Assembly: GCF_017562075.2 (NCBI RefSeq)
Contig: NC_054082.1
Location: 3,714,550 to 3,778,549 of the forward strand
DNA from: Anopheles merus
Lineage: Eukaryota; Arthropoda; Insecta; Diptera; Culicidae
Direction: 5' to 3'
DNA: 64,000 bases
Part shown: positions 45,271 to 58,179 of the stretch, in pieces
How positions within the stretch are numbered: position 1 is the stretch's first letter
How the letters are laid out: every line of letters begins with the position of its first letter
Made by a program: the position numbers and the translations under genes
Notes under the pieces: model-generated
Told to the model about the DNA's origin: nothing
What the model saw: the letters and a program-made list of their open reading frames with translations, nothing else
Databases searched by the model: none

Positions 45271-46332
45271 AGTGCTACCACAGTGCTAGCACTTTCGCAC
45301 AGTGCTAGCACAGTGCTAGCACTTCCGCACAGTGCTAGCACTTTCGCACAGTGCGCTCTCTGAGCACAGTGCGGAAGTGGTAGCACAGTGTTAGCACTTT
45401 CGCACAGTGCGCTCTCTGAGCACAGTGCGAAAGTGCTAGCACAGTGCTAGCACTTCCGCACTGTGCTCAGAGAGCGCACTGTGCGAAAGTGCTAACACTG
45501 TGCTACCACTTCCGCACTGTGCTCAGAGAGCGCACTGTGCGAAAGTGCTAGCACTGTGCTAGCACTTCCGCACTGTGCTCAGAGAGCGCACTGTGCGAAA
45601 GTGCTAGCACTGTGCTAGCACTTCCGCACTGTGCTCAGAGAGCGCACTGTGCGAAAGTGCTAACACTGTGCTACCACTTCCGCACTGTGCTTAGAGAGCG
45701 CACTGTGCGAAAGTGCTAGCACTGTGCTAGCACTTCCGCACTGTGCTCAGAGAGCGCACTGTGCGAAAGTGCTAGCACTGTGCTAGCACTTCCGCACTGT
45801 GCTCAGAGAGCGCACTGTGCGAAAGTGCTAGCACTGTGCTAGCACTTCCGCACTGTGCTCAGAGAGCGCACTGTGCGAAAGTGCTAACACTGTGCTACCA
45901 CTTCCGCACTGTGCTTAGAGAGCGCACTGTGCGAAAGTGCTAGCACTGTGCTAGCACTTCCGCACTGTGCTCAGAGAGCGCACTGTGCGAAAGTGCTAGC
46001 ACTGTGCTAGCACTTCCGCACTGTGCTCAGAGAGCGCACTGTGCGAAAGTGCTAGCACTGTGCTAGCACTTCCGCACTGTGCTCAGAGAGCGCACTGTGC
46101 GAAAGTGCTAACACTGTGCTACCACTTCCGCACTGTGCTTAGAGAGCGCACTGTGCGAAAGTGCTAGCACTGTGCTAGCACTTCCGCACTGTGCTCAGAG
46201 AGCGCACTGTGCGAAAGTGCTAGCACTGTGCTAGCACTTTCGCACTGTGCTCAGAGAGCGCACTGTGCGAAAGTGCTAGCACTGTGCTAGCACTGTGCGA
46301 AAGTGCTAGCACTGTGCTAGCACTTCCGCACT
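45271..46332. repeat. 56-bp satellite array with 224-bp higher-order period, inside the hAT-like element
   Basis: The word GCGAAAGTGCTA recurs at exactly 56-bp steps from 45485 to 46269 (fourteen equal steps). Each monomer contains self-complementary GTGCTAGCAC blocks and CTCAGAGAG. A variant monomer, with TAACAC and TACCAC in place of TAGCAC, starts at 45485, 45653, 45877 and 46101, so the last intervals are 224 bp: a four-monomer higher-order repeat. The later variants also share CTTAGAGAG in place of CTCAGAGAG. Left of 45443 the same repeats run in the opposite orientation. Monomers are otherwise almost identical, which implies recent amplification or homogenisation. Confidence 0.95.
45327..45559. 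repeat. Near-perfect palindrome, about 116-bp arms, centre at 45443
   Basis: The left arm (45327-45442) and right arm (45444-45559) are reverse complements apart from one mismatch: a T/C difference about 12 bases from the centre, in CACTTTCG versus CACTTCCG. The arms include the variant (TAACAC/TACCAC) monomer on both sides. With a one-base centre this could extrude as a long hairpin or cruciform. Confidence 0.9.
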
Positions 46333-46431
46333 GGTTCCAAGTGCGCACTGTGCGCACAGTGCGCACAGCACACTAAAGGCAATGTGCGTGTGCGCACAGC
46401 ACACTTAATTGTGCTACTTTACCCAACACTA

Positions 46432-46439
46432 TCCACGCA
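46432..46439 (+). repeat. Right target-site duplication TCCACGCA
   Basis: This 8-bp copy abuts the right inverted repeat and is identical to the copy at 45184-45191. Confidence 0.9.
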
Positions 46440-49400
46440 CAGCTCCTTTTGGGCGTATTTGTGCCTAACCCTTAACGTGTTGAATTGACACGTAACAAGG
46501 TTTGACGGTTGCGGCACAGCAGCACAACAACAACACATTCTCCACGCTATCCAAAGCGCTATTCGCTTACGCTGTCAATGCGAACGCCGCCCCATTCCCG
46601 CTTATCGATTTCACTCCGTCCTTCCCACAGGGTGTAAGAAAAGTGCGCAAGTAGCAATTGATTGCTGCCATTCTTCCATTCGATCGACATCGGATAGTAA
46701 CACCTGCGACCTAATGCGAACGGTTGCAGAATCCTACGCCGTCGACGACGACTACAACGACGCGCAATCCTTCTCCGGTACGACCTCAACGACGACTTTG
46801 GTGGCACCATATGCAATGCGCACACCCCCTTCGCTTCACCAAAGAACCGAGGCACCAATAGTAAAGGCCTTTAGCAGGGAAGGAAGCTAAAGGTAAATCC
46901 TTTTACCAAATCACTCACTTACGCTCTGCCGCTGCACAACCCTTTGCGTCCCTCGAGTGATACTGCCTGGGAGTGTGCACTTGTGTACTTCCATTTGCCA
47001 TTATGTTGATTTCGTTTCGTCGAGATTGGCTTTCTTGGATTGAAGTCGGCATTGGGCAGGAGAGAGAGAGAGGTGGAGGAGAATAGCGCTCCGATGAAAA
47101 CAACAGCTTTTACACCATTGTTTTATCATTTAATACCAGCGCCTGCCTGCCCCAAGTGCGGTACAGTTGCTTTCGGGTGCAGGAATTGTAATTGCAAATC
47201 AATTCCTAACGTCATTTAGACTTAGTTCGTTTGTTGGCATGGCAGATGCTGGGTGGGTTTTTTGGGGTTACCCTTTACCGTAAGTCTCTGTGTGCGTGTG
47301 TGGGAGCGAGGGTCATTTTTGGGAGCTTGGGTGTGCTTCCGGATGAAATCGTTTGTCGGATCGATTGACGATGATGGTGATGAGAGCCGGAGATGTGGTG
47401 TTGATAGCTGCCGCTTGGCCCTTGATGTCCGACCCAGCGGAACGACCGGTGGGGATGAAAGTCCTTTTGATGTCCGCCCGATCAAAGGCCGTCTCGATTG
47501 GACGTCGGAACATTCGCCTGGGAAAATGTGGCATACGATAAAAGGGTAGCATAGTTTAGCAATGCTAATAAATTAGTTGCATTTAAGGAGAGTGGATTAA
47601 GATGACAGAGCGATTCGAGCGTTATCTCCCGATTGGATCCAGTTGAGTTGCTTGAGAATTTGTGAAAATTAAACTTGCTAACATGTAAGTCTTGTTTGAA
47701 TTTGTTAGACGCAGACGAACCTCGTTTGTTGTACGAGACATTTATTTCGCAATTGGCTGTCTTGTGACGGTTCTTACTGAAACATAATAAATTTTCTAAT
47801 TCGGTTGTAGACATAATGTCCAGCAATTCCAGCAATGCGTTCCCCGTGGTTTGAAGATTTAATTGCGCAGTGCTCTTTCATTATTACTCCCGCCAACCCC
47901 TTGCGCGAGCAATGACCGTTTGTCGCAGTTCCGTGACGACGGTAATTTTCCACACCGCAATGCAGTTTTACTGTACTCGGAGTCGGTGGTCGGTGGATGT
48001 TGCTGGTCGCTTCTTTTTTTTCTTCTTCTGCTGTTCACCACAACTATCCTTCACGTCTAACCACAAACCCTGCATGACTGGCCGCCCTTAGCAGTACGCG
48101 GTCTTACGGTTCCCTTTACGGTTCATTGCGTGCCATACCACCAACACCACGAGCGGCAGCAGCAGCAGCAATGCTGAAGAGAAATAGTGACTATCCAATT
48201 CAATTTCACCCGTTGCCTTCATTCCTCTGCCGGTGCCGGATGTTCGTTCGTACGGATGGATGGCTTTTGGAACGATCCATTTCTATTTCTTTCCCTACTG
48301 GTGGTATGATCGCCATGCTGGGGGAGCTCTAGTAGTTTTTCCGACCCTTCTGCTGCGCGAATGCAGCGATGGGGCGTGGGGCAACGCTTTAACCCAAGGA
48401 ACGTTGTGATTATGAACAATTTGGTGAGAGAATTCGTTTAATGAAATGTGGCTTTGGCGTTAATCGTGGACGGAAGGACGGAAGATGATGAGTTCCATCT
48501 GGTCGAGAGAAAGCCAATTGTTAGGAAGATGGAGAATAATCTTCCATCATTTCGACGGCCGTTTGCAAGTATGTCCATCGTCATACGCTTAGTAGTGTTT
48601 GAGCTAGATATGTAAAAATGGAACAATACATTATTGAACTTTATTGAGCAAATGGATGTGATGTACTCGGTCAATCGTGGTTTATAAAATGCTTGATGTA
48701 CAAATTGTAAATTAATTTCTATGTTCCCACGTCCTGTGTGACATCATCTAGCAAATCATTATTTCTTACCTGTTTAATGTATGTTAGCAATAATTTACGG
48801 ATGCGGATATATAATTAAGCCGGGTGTAATTATTGTGCCTCCCATTTTCAGTACACCACACCTTAGTCAAACATTCAAATTCAAGCCTTGTTTCTGTTGT
48901 ACAACATTATGACGTTGCTCCCACGCCCGAATAGAAATGGAGCGACCGTTTTCCGTTGTATGCAAAACCTTTGCTATAGAAACCGAAAACAGCAAGCCGG
49001 CCTCGCACAGGCAAACACCCGAAACCAGGTCAATGCCAGATACCAAATATTATTGTACGCCCCGTTCCATTTGAGTGATTATTTAAACCTACACCTCCCT
49101 GCATCGTCACATCGGAGGGAAAGAGCCGAAAGCATGCGACGTGAAGCATGGAATGCATCCACGTTTGACCCGTTCAGTCGCTGCTGTGTTGCCCCCTGGC
49201 GCAATGCAGCGTTTGTGTGCCTCACGGCCGGGCAGCGCAGAGCGCAACTGTAGCATAATAACGGCGGCGACATAATCAGTCGTTCGTGCGAACCAGTGGG
49301 CAAACAATTGAATTTATGTTGATTTCGAATCGAATCAAGCGACGTACGACTGACCGATTGTGTGGAATAAGTGTCGCGATTTGTTTGTCAATTAACACCT

Positions 49401-51014
49401 TTAAGGATTCAAGGATAGTGTCTTAACACAATATTTGAGATCAGTTCGATTTATTGTCGCTTTGAAAACAGTTTTTCTAACACTTCCCCTTACTCAACCA
49501 ACGGTCTTTTGTTGCGGACACAGGCTGATGGATGTGAAGCTCACTGTTACGCAATCATAAATTATAATGAAACATATTTCCATATTTCCAATTTGGCGCC
49601 TCTGCACAGGCTCTTACGAAGCGTCTTAGTAAGGAGTGCGGTTCCTCAATAACGTCCAGCAATTGCCTTAATGGATAGTGCAAAGCCGTGTACAGGGATA
49701 GGGATCCATCGTTCTCTCTCTCTCTCTATCACTCTCCTTCTCTCGGTTACCATCCTGCTCGAAAGGTTCATGCAAATTTTCGACAATGTAAGTCTACACG
49801 CTCGAAGCGAAGGCGCATTGTTAGCCGCTGATCGATAGGAAAGGGATCGATTGTTGGGCTATAATTAAAACGAGATGCAGTACACCGAGCCATGGAGCTG
49901 CATGGGGCAGCAATCTCGAGATGAATAATGCAGCGCTAACCACTAGCTACTGCCGCCGACCGTGGGGGTAAACTTTTGCAAACTTTGGTCCCTGGTTGGT
50001 CTTAGAATGCAACCGTAGTAGTATAGCGTTAGTGTATTATAGTGCGGACAAAGGTGTTTGCTTTTAATTTCTTTAATGCACTGTGTAAGGGAACAGTTGC
50101 CAGTGGATTTTAGAGCATAATTTAGAAAGGTTTACGTATAATCTGTGTAACATAATTGCATGTTTCAATTAGTAAAAATATTTTGAAGAGGCAGTTGCTA
50201 ATTTAAGAGTGTTCATTAAAGTGGACTAACTGCGACTCCTAGACAGATCTCGAAAGACATGGCAGAAATGGTTCTGGCAGTAAGTCTATTTGCGTTAGCA
50301 CGCACGGCATAACTTCCATCCAATTAGCCAAGATTGAACTGAAATCTGTCGTAGGATTTGAGTTTGGACAGCAGCGGCCTACGCACGGAACGGTAAGGCA
50401 CGCTAAAATCGGCTACAAAAATAGCACCATGCTCTCGCGTCGTTAGTCTGTTGGCTTCATGCTATACTCTTGGGAACAACATGAAGACGAAAAGCACACT
50501 TCTTCGCACGCGTTTTCTTCTACCAAAACCATTAGAAGAGCTTGGAAATGTCCTTTAATTGCTCCACGTTCTTACTGCACAAACATCACGCAGCATGATT
50601 GGGGCAACTTTAAGACTCATTCGGCTGCGAAAACTTTTCCCGAAAAGGGTGTTTTTCCTCCGGTCTGTGTTGAGTTCGATTTTTTGGTAGCGCGCTCTTA
50701 CATTACGTGTGATGATGGCGCACAACGTACTAACACGCTCAGTTGCGGTTAGGAATCCTTTCGCCGATAAAACCGCTAACTAGCCGACATTCGCACGCGT
50801 TTATCCCCGGGTGGTGGTGGCTGTTCCCTTTAAACCCCCAAACGTAAGATGGGAAAATGGGCTCGATAATCTGTTTCCCAGTCCGTCGTGGCGGGAGCCG
50901 AGTGGAGTCCTGTGTTACGCCGTGTGTATCGTTTGTTCTTTGCCTTTCTTCCCATCATGTGTTGGGAAGGAACCCGTAAGCTGTTTCATCGTCTGGCAGA
51001 AAGAAAGGGAGAGT

Positions 51015-51029
51015 ATGTGTGTGTGTGTG
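51015..51029 (+). repeat. (GT)n microsatellite
   Basis: This is a run of about seven GT units on the plus strand. Confidence 0.85.
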
Positions 51030-51192
51030 CGTATGTTGTTAACCTCACTTCTTATGCTGGGAATTTGCGTACGCGGAAAACCGGGAAAATCAAGCACAAC
51101 ACACCCCGAAGCAAAAAGGATGCAAGTGAGCAAGAAGCGAACCAAAACTAACCGACAACAAAGCCAATTCAGGACCAGGGCAAGGTTGTATA

Positions 51193-51208
51193 TGTGTGTG
51201 TGTGTGTG
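51193..51208 (+). repeat. (GT)n microsatellite
   Basis: This is a run of about eight GT units on the plus strand. Confidence 0.85.
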
Positions 51209-51795
51209 CGTGACGTTAGCAGCATGATTCTCACGAAAGAATTTGCGCTTTGTCAGCATCGTCCGCAGTGCTGCTTGGCATGCCTTAAAGATTCAGGTGG
51301 ATTTCTGTGTGGCGACGTTATCTTCGCGGAAGGATTGAACTGTGGGCTTTTACATCATCGCAATCAACCACCGAGAGCGGGGCAAATCGATTCCGTTTGA
51401 GGCGTTTTAGTATGTATGTGTGTGTGTAGGTCAGTGAACATATTCATTTTCGTCCCTGTCTTACGACACAAAACTGTGTTTTTTCGCTTATCGCTTAGCT
51501 AAATCATAACGTTAGACGTCACATCATCATCGATTAGCATCGTTACGGAGATGTGCGCATGTTATATGGTCCTGCATGATCTAGAATCTTGCCATTTATT
51601 TTCTGTATCGGCTTGCGCGAAAATGCGAAACCGAAAAAGAAAAACGTCAAAAAGGATCTTTTTTGTTACAAGAACTTATTCCATTTCATTACATGTTTTT
51701 CACAAAGCCACTGCTCGCTTTATGCACAGCAGGCTGCAAGGACGTTTGAAATTGGAAAACGAAAAAAAAGGAAGTTGGATGCTCATTTTCTTGCC

Positions 51796-51818
51796 TGCAG
51801 CAGCAGCAGCAGCAGCAG
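51796..51818 (+). repeat. (GCA)n microsatellite
   Basis: This is a run of about seven CAG/GCA units. One frame gives polyalanine, but there is no splice or start support for coding. Confidence 0.85.
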
Positions 51819-54800
51819 AAACTCTAATCAAGCGGCTGCGAGCGCGCTTGGGGATGGATTTATTTCCATTTGAATTAAGATTACGAAGATGGCTTGTCGG
51901 AAACTGTCGTTGTGGGGAACCGGGTGGGCAAGGCAAAAAGGGAGCTGGAACATGTTGGCGTATGGTTGATAAATTCACGTAGCAAAGATGAATATTCAAT
52001 TGCTGTGAGTAGATGAAGCAAATGAAATCGGTGGGCAAAAAATGGAAAGAGTTCGTTTGCGTCACAAGAGTGTTTGGAATGAGACTTCCATACATTTTGT
52101 CATTTTCTTGGTATGTCGGAACAGACAAAAAGATCTGTTTCCTTCGCGGAAAAGGGTATACTTTTTGATTAAATTTTATCTTTGAAAATACGAATTATTT
52201 AAAGAAATTCAAATGATAAAGAAAAGAGTTGGATGTATTCTGTCTTTTTCACAAATAGGTAAATCTAGTAATTATTTTACTGTTGTTGAAATGATTAATG
52301 CAGCATGCCAAATCCACGTTATTTCCAGCTGTTTCTGGTCCTTCGATCATAACCTTGAAGCAAATGAAGCATATTTGATAATTAATTAATTACTTTCTTT
52401 CATGGTTCGTTTCGTGAAACTCAAGGACGCTCGATTGCCTGTTTGAGAGTTACGCCTTATTAACAGCCAAACCGAACCGGCCCAATCCTTTTTGATCTTT
52501 AATTATAATCCTTCCACCTTTCGCGCAATTTCGAAGTCAAAGGTTAATCATAACAGAAGCTATCGAACAACAACAACAACAAATGCCACAAAGACGCAAC
52601 AACGGGTGCACGAAACGACGAACCCTTATGTTATTGTATTTATTTTTCGGTACTTATCCATGGCAGCGAAGCTCTCCCAGCCCTGGCGCACGGAAACGGA
52701 TCGTCGCTCGAAGGATGATAAACCGTAATAGTGTGGGTCCCCCCTAAGTAATTCGTTTAAAGGGCAGCTATTTGGTGGTTTCCTTTTCAAGGTGACTTGC
52801 CCTTAATACGAAGCTCCTAAATTTTGACTGCCAGTCGCCTTCGCTCGGGTGCGCTGTCCTTTACTACAGCTGAGCACGCAAAATTAACATAAGCTTTAGG
52901 AAGAGGCCGAGCTCCGAACAGTGCGAGTGAGAGTGAAAACGAGCGGATCGCTCTTTGTCTCTGCAACATCCACCTGACGCGGAAAGAGTCAAGAGTTTTC
53001 ATTTTTTGGTCGCGGAAAAAGGGATCAAATGTTGAAACCACACCGTGTCTGACCAGTGCGTCGTCCGTCGGGTTGGATTGGTTGCTTCCGAGCCTTGCAA
53101 AGCTGTCGCTTGCCTGCCAACGGCACATTTCGGACGATGATATTCGGTTGCCGTGTTGTTTGAAGTTTTCCACCGTGTGCGGTCTATATATGTGTGTGTG
53201 CGTGTTTGAAACCGTGGGATTGTCGGTGAAAACGGTTAGTTATAAGCCAATCCGGCCGACCGTCATGTTACAGTCAACCACTTCATCGCTACCGGTCGGG
53301 GGAAATGAAACACAGAAATTCGTTTGAATGTTCATGTTAACATGCTGTTACCGGTAAATTATTTGGCTAATTCTACGAAGCTGTATGCGGTGTGTTTTGC
53401 AATTTATGTGTGTGGCTGAATAATGTAGCGCGCTGTGTGTGGGCACGAATTTAGGAATGTGGTAGCGCATGATCGGTTGAAGTTGATTAGGCATAGTAGA
53501 TGGTTTGGTAATAAATTGAGCCGTTGAATTATGTATTTGAACTAATGAATAATGAAATGTCGAGAGCAAACTGGTTTTGCCAAATTTAACCATAGGAAAG
53601 AAAGCACTGGGCGCAGTATGTGGGCCTTTGAATGTGTAGCAGGTGAGATGGGATTTGATAAAATTGTGCAAAGTCAGAGAAAAAGGAGTTGCAATGTCAT
53701 TTTTCTTTGTCTTCTATTCAAAACTGTTATCATTTCCCTTCCCTTAGGGTCTTCCCAAATTCTCATATACCAAGCTTATCTGGTACAGGTACACGCTCCC
53801 ATTAAGCGATCATTATGTTCGCTGCATCACTTTTCTTGCCTGTCCAAGAGCCCCGAAGCGAGAGGGCTCGAGTGGTAGCGTCCTTTCCGCGACATCTCTC
53901 CTCAGCGCCACTTTTCATCGTCAATGGTAAGGAACAAAGTTTTCCTTTTTGTCTCCCGCCGACACAAAAGACATTAGCAATTGTCATACTCCCCCCGAAT
54001 GTGGGTGGAGGAATGGTGAAGCTTCCAGTGACCGGCAAGCAATCATCACTGTCGTTATCCTTTGCACGTTTGCTCGTTTTAATGACATCTAACCGTGTGT
54101 CGGTCATATGACAGTGGTCGGGCTCTCGTCCCCTGCACGCTAATGGCGAGAGCACGCTCGACAAGAGTTTCCCACAACCCGGGTGTGCGACAGTTTTCCA
54201 CCGCGCAAGCAGTGTTGTTGTGCTGAGTCGGTTTAATTTGAGTCGCTACCCAACTTCACGGCAGGAGAACCGTACCGGGAAATGGAACGGATGAGTGGAA
54301 AGGGCTAGCACCGGCCCGGTAGGAGTCCACGCTGGCAATCAACTGAGTGAGTTGAAGTGCTGAAGATGATGACGATAATGATGGGACGGTTAGCTGAAGT
54401 AATCGTGCGCGCGCGCACTCACTCCCCGTGCATGTCGTCAGCAAATTGGGCCACCTGGATTGGTTCGAAAGCGGTCGGTGGTGTGTCCAAGAGTTGTCGT
54501 AGGTAGCGCTGGAACGACAAACTTCTTGTTGGGAACGTGTAGTGTCTTACCGTGCTTTGACCGTTTCTCAAGTGGTAGAACACAGGCACTAATTTCCCTT
54601 CGTCTACAGAGACGATTAGAATCAGAGCGTTTCTGCACGAAGTTTTTGGCCCCGGGTGTGTTCACTCATCGCGCAAGTGGAGTATATTCAAAGCTAAGTA
54701 TCCGGCTAGATTTGGCAGACACAGATTTGAACATCCACACGTCAATCTACCATGACTGGGAAACATATCACACTTAATTAGTTACCGCCCATTTCGCTCC

Positions 54801-57065
54801 GGTTCAGGTTCTGACGGAATTAGATTACACAAACGCTGACGACGTATTGCCACGGAGAATAAGAAACTTCACTTGGTTCTTGGACGAGTTCTCAAGGGAC
54901 AAAAACTTGCACAATCCTTCCCCAATTGGTCAGCGTTAAAGCAGTGCAACACTCTGCGGAAGATCCCCGCACTCAACACTCACAGACATCCCTGAGGTTT
55001 AAGTTGTTCTAGTCTCCCTCCCGCTGTACAGCACAATAAAGCATCTGTTTTGTTTTTATCATTTCTCACCCCACAGTGCGAGCCCTTTTTCAACTGTGTT
55101 GCGCCTTGTTTCCGTTGATTAGTGCGAGGGTGTAGTTTTCCTTCTTGGAAAAACGGAGAAAAAACCTGAGAGCTTGCACGACGAGCGTGGTACTATCAGA
55201 ATGTCTTCACGCGCTTCATCCCAGCAGGAGTGGAATTCCCTTGGTCGTCTAGAACAGTCTACTAACAGTTTCCTCCTCCCCCGGTGGAAATAAGAAACTG
55301 AAATTGACTCCGTCTCGCTTAAGGACGCCCATACGCACAGCAAGTTTCACCTTAGCTGTTTGTTGGAGAAGAAAGTATATGTGTGTGATGTGTTTTTTTT
55401 CTTTCGCTGCTCAATGTTCTCCTACGTTTTCCAAACTTTGCGTCCATGTGTTGCGCCTTATCCGGCGTAACTTTTCGTCACTCGCTCGGAAAGCTTTCTC
55501 TTCCCTCCGTCTTCTGGGAAGCTCATTCGAGTGTGCGGGTTTGTGCCTTTTAGATGGCGGAGCAATTTGTTCCGTCGACGAGATGGAAATAGGGGTTTTG
55601 GAAAAGTTTTCCACCTGCTGCCATGCCGGAACGCAACGGGGGAGGGGAGCTGCGAGCTGGTAGCACGAGACAGAAGTTCGTACAGATGCTGGAATCGAAA
55701 ATACCGTTTCTCGAGACTGCCTGGAACGAAGTGGCATGTGGGGAGTAGCGGTAGGTGACCCATTTCTACATATTAACGCCGGCAGCAAGCGTAGTAATAG
55801 CAGTCGGAAAATAAAGACCCCATCTAGACGACCCTTTTTGTTACCCTTTCACCACACAATGTATGACCACCACCACTACCATCACCACTGTCATATGCTT
55901 TCCGGCGTACGCACAAAGCCCCGTGCACACCCAGAGGCAGATTGACTTTCCCCGGCACCGTGTCGTGTGTTGGTCGCGGGAGATAGTGATGCCTGCGGGC
56001 GATTCTTTCTTCGCCCGTCCGCAAGTGCCTAACGAAGGAACCCTTTCTAACAGCCCGATCCGATGTGAGCTTCACACCTTTTGCTTTGGCACTATTTCTT
56101 TGCAAATTTCCCAGCTCTTCCCCCAACTTCCTGCTGCTCTCTTCATTTCGTTTTCCGCCCTTGTTTTAGGGCGGCTTCCGTACGCTGGGAATCCCTCCCG
56201 AACCAACGTCAGCACAAATCCCTGGTGTTATTGTCATCATTCTGTCGCTGCCGGTTGAGATTTGAATCGTACACAATGCGCTTCTGCCGCACCACCACGA
56301 CCGAGACACGGCCATTATGGGGCTCGCAATTTATCAGCATAAAGCCTCCCCTCCGATTCCACCCACAGCCGCTGCCGCGTGCCGACAATGGCACAGGAAG
56401 GGACGCTCTCACATGGCATGGGCGCACACGAAAAGGCAGATCGTGATCTCTGATCCTTGTGCATCCACGTGGAAAGCGCCCCGGTATGCGCATCACATTG
56501 TTGCCCTTAAACTATACACCCCTTACATTGCCGCCTGTTCTCCTTTCCCCCCCCCCCTCTCCTCCCTGCTTTTCCTCATGCTGACTGGAAAAGGTGCACG
56601 TTCTACCGGGATTGCTTGCTCGCTACTCCGACGAGTGTGTGTTGTGTGCTCGTTTTCTTTCGGTCGTTGAGTTGTTTCATTATTTTTACCATCCATCACG
56701 GTACAGTCGGCAGAAGCTTCTCTCACTCGCGCATGGCTGGATTATCGCTGCTGGTGCGGACAGGCGTTGGAAACGGGCGGACAGGCAAGGTAAAAGTTTT
56801 CCGTCTGTCAACTGGCGGGAAACAGTGTGCCTTCCGGGGGCTGCAATTGCTGCTGCACCAGTGTCGTTGTTTGTACGGGTGTGCGTGCGTGTGCCAGCGC
56901 GTTTGTATGCGCTCAGCATAGAGACGATGATTACATCCGTCGTTCTAGTGTAGGGATCTGCGCCGAGTTGTTGGTATGTCGCAAGTCAAACGGGGTCATA
57001 GCTAATACGGTGTGTAATGTCAGCGCTTTTGCTACCGGGAAACCGGATCCGGAAGCGGAATGTGC

Positions 57066-57082
57066 GTGTGTGTGTGTGTGTG
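57066..57082 (+). repeat. (GT)n microsatellite
   Basis: This is a run of about eight GT units on the plus strand. Confidence 0.85.
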
Positions 57083-57953
57083 CCCGCGCCAAGAGCAGTG
57101 AAGTGGAGTTCTGATGCACTTGCTCTCTGTGCTGTGCTGCGCGCGTACACCACCAAAGTTTGTCGTGGTCGGGATGGAACGAGCTTGGCGGTAAATGATT
57201 TCTGAAGCATCTTAAACTTAATCAACTTCAGTCGCCAAAGACTGGTAAAGACAACGTTTTGCTGGGAAGCCACTACCAGATAATGCAAGAGAAGTTCGAT
57301 TAAAATAATGAAAATGACAAGAAGTGCAAATTAACTAAAATGAAGGCCTGCATGGAAATAATGTTTCGAAACCTAGCGATATTTATTCGTGAACGTGTTG
57401 AAGAATGAAGAATGCAGAAGTGTCATTAGAAAAAAAAAATCGAATAAAATAACTATCTTCCTCAATCACACATTGGAAGACTCTTTTATCTCAATTTGGC
57501 ACTTCATCAGACATAGTTATTTGTATAACGCGTTCAACACACTCTGCAAACGTTCAATAATTGCCGTTAGACTCTGCACGTTAATGATAAAGCAGCCAGA
57601 GCATAAACAGCAGCTTCCATCAACGAAAGGCGCTAAGTGAATTAATACACCATATGAGCACAACATGTCGGTGGCCAGCTAGCAGCGCCCTGTTCAAGCG
57701 ATGGAAGGCGTCAATATTCAATCAACTTTCGTCAAACATACGCACGGGAAGTGGAGGGATTTGGAAGAGGCTCACAGTAAACAAAAAAAAAGCCCGGATG
57801 ACATACATTGAAGGCATGATGTCACGGAGCTTCTGATGATAACCGCACGCGGCAAAGCAGGGAAGTGGAGAAGCATGTTTATGTGGTTAGACTCTGCCCA
57901 GAAATGATACGGTGTGTATTTAGCTATCACTTTCTAGGGATGATGAAGGCAGC

Positions 57954-57967
57954 GTGTGTGTGTGTGT
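57954..57967 (+). repeat. (GT)n microsatellite
   Basis: This is a run of about seven GT units on the plus strand. Confidence 0.85.
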
Positions 57968-58165
57968 TTGAATGGTATGGTGTCCCCTTGTTGGCCTGCC
58001 ATTCGTAATGCTCCAATACACTCAACCCTAGTGGTTTTCGGGTTTTTCGGGCCCAGGGTGTCTGGGAGCAGTCGATAAAAGTAACTACGAACGAAGTGTG
58101 TGTTGATGTTGATCCGGGGGATGCCAAATCATCCCTCCCTGTTGATCTCCTGTCTATATGCGCGC

Positions 58166-58179
58166 GTGTGTGTGTGTGT
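58166..58179 (+). repeat. (GT)n microsatellite
   Basis: GT units directly follow a CGCGCG run. Confidence 0.85.

Larger units (their letters stand above)
45192..46431. mobile_element. Non-autonomous hAT-like element (1,240 bp) with satellite interior
   Basis: The ends carry perfect 16-bp terminal inverted repeats: TAGTGTTGGGTAAAGT at the left, and its reverse complement ACTTTACCCAACACTA at the right. Directly outside both ends is the same 8-mer, TCCACGCA (45184-45191 and 46432-46439), a perfect target-site duplication. An 8-bp duplication with short inverted repeats beginning TAG or CAG is typical of the hAT superfamily; P-type elements also make 8-bp duplications, so the class is probable and not certain. 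Subterminal GTGCGCACAGCACAC-like motifs sit near both ends, where hAT transposases often bind. No frame could encode a transposase, so the copy is non-autonomous. The interior is nearly all tandem repeat and palindrome. The perfect duplication suggests a fairly recent insertion. Confidence 0.9.

Noticed and set aside
47482..47814. 110-residue minus-strand frame starting with a real ATG (MSTTELENLL...)
   Set aside because: It has balanced composition but no domain, AT-ending codons and no promoter or splice context. I cannot tell it from a chance frame.
53748..53926. Possible exon: excellent acceptor, phase-0 open frame, GTAAGG donor
   Set aside because: The phase would fit the end of the 35125-35163 exon, but the peptide looks random, a shorter donor at the internal GTACAC is also possible, and no following exon continues it.
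55060..55140. Acceptor-like TCACCCCACAG near 55074
   Set aside because: All three phases stop within about 19 codons and no donor precedes the stops.
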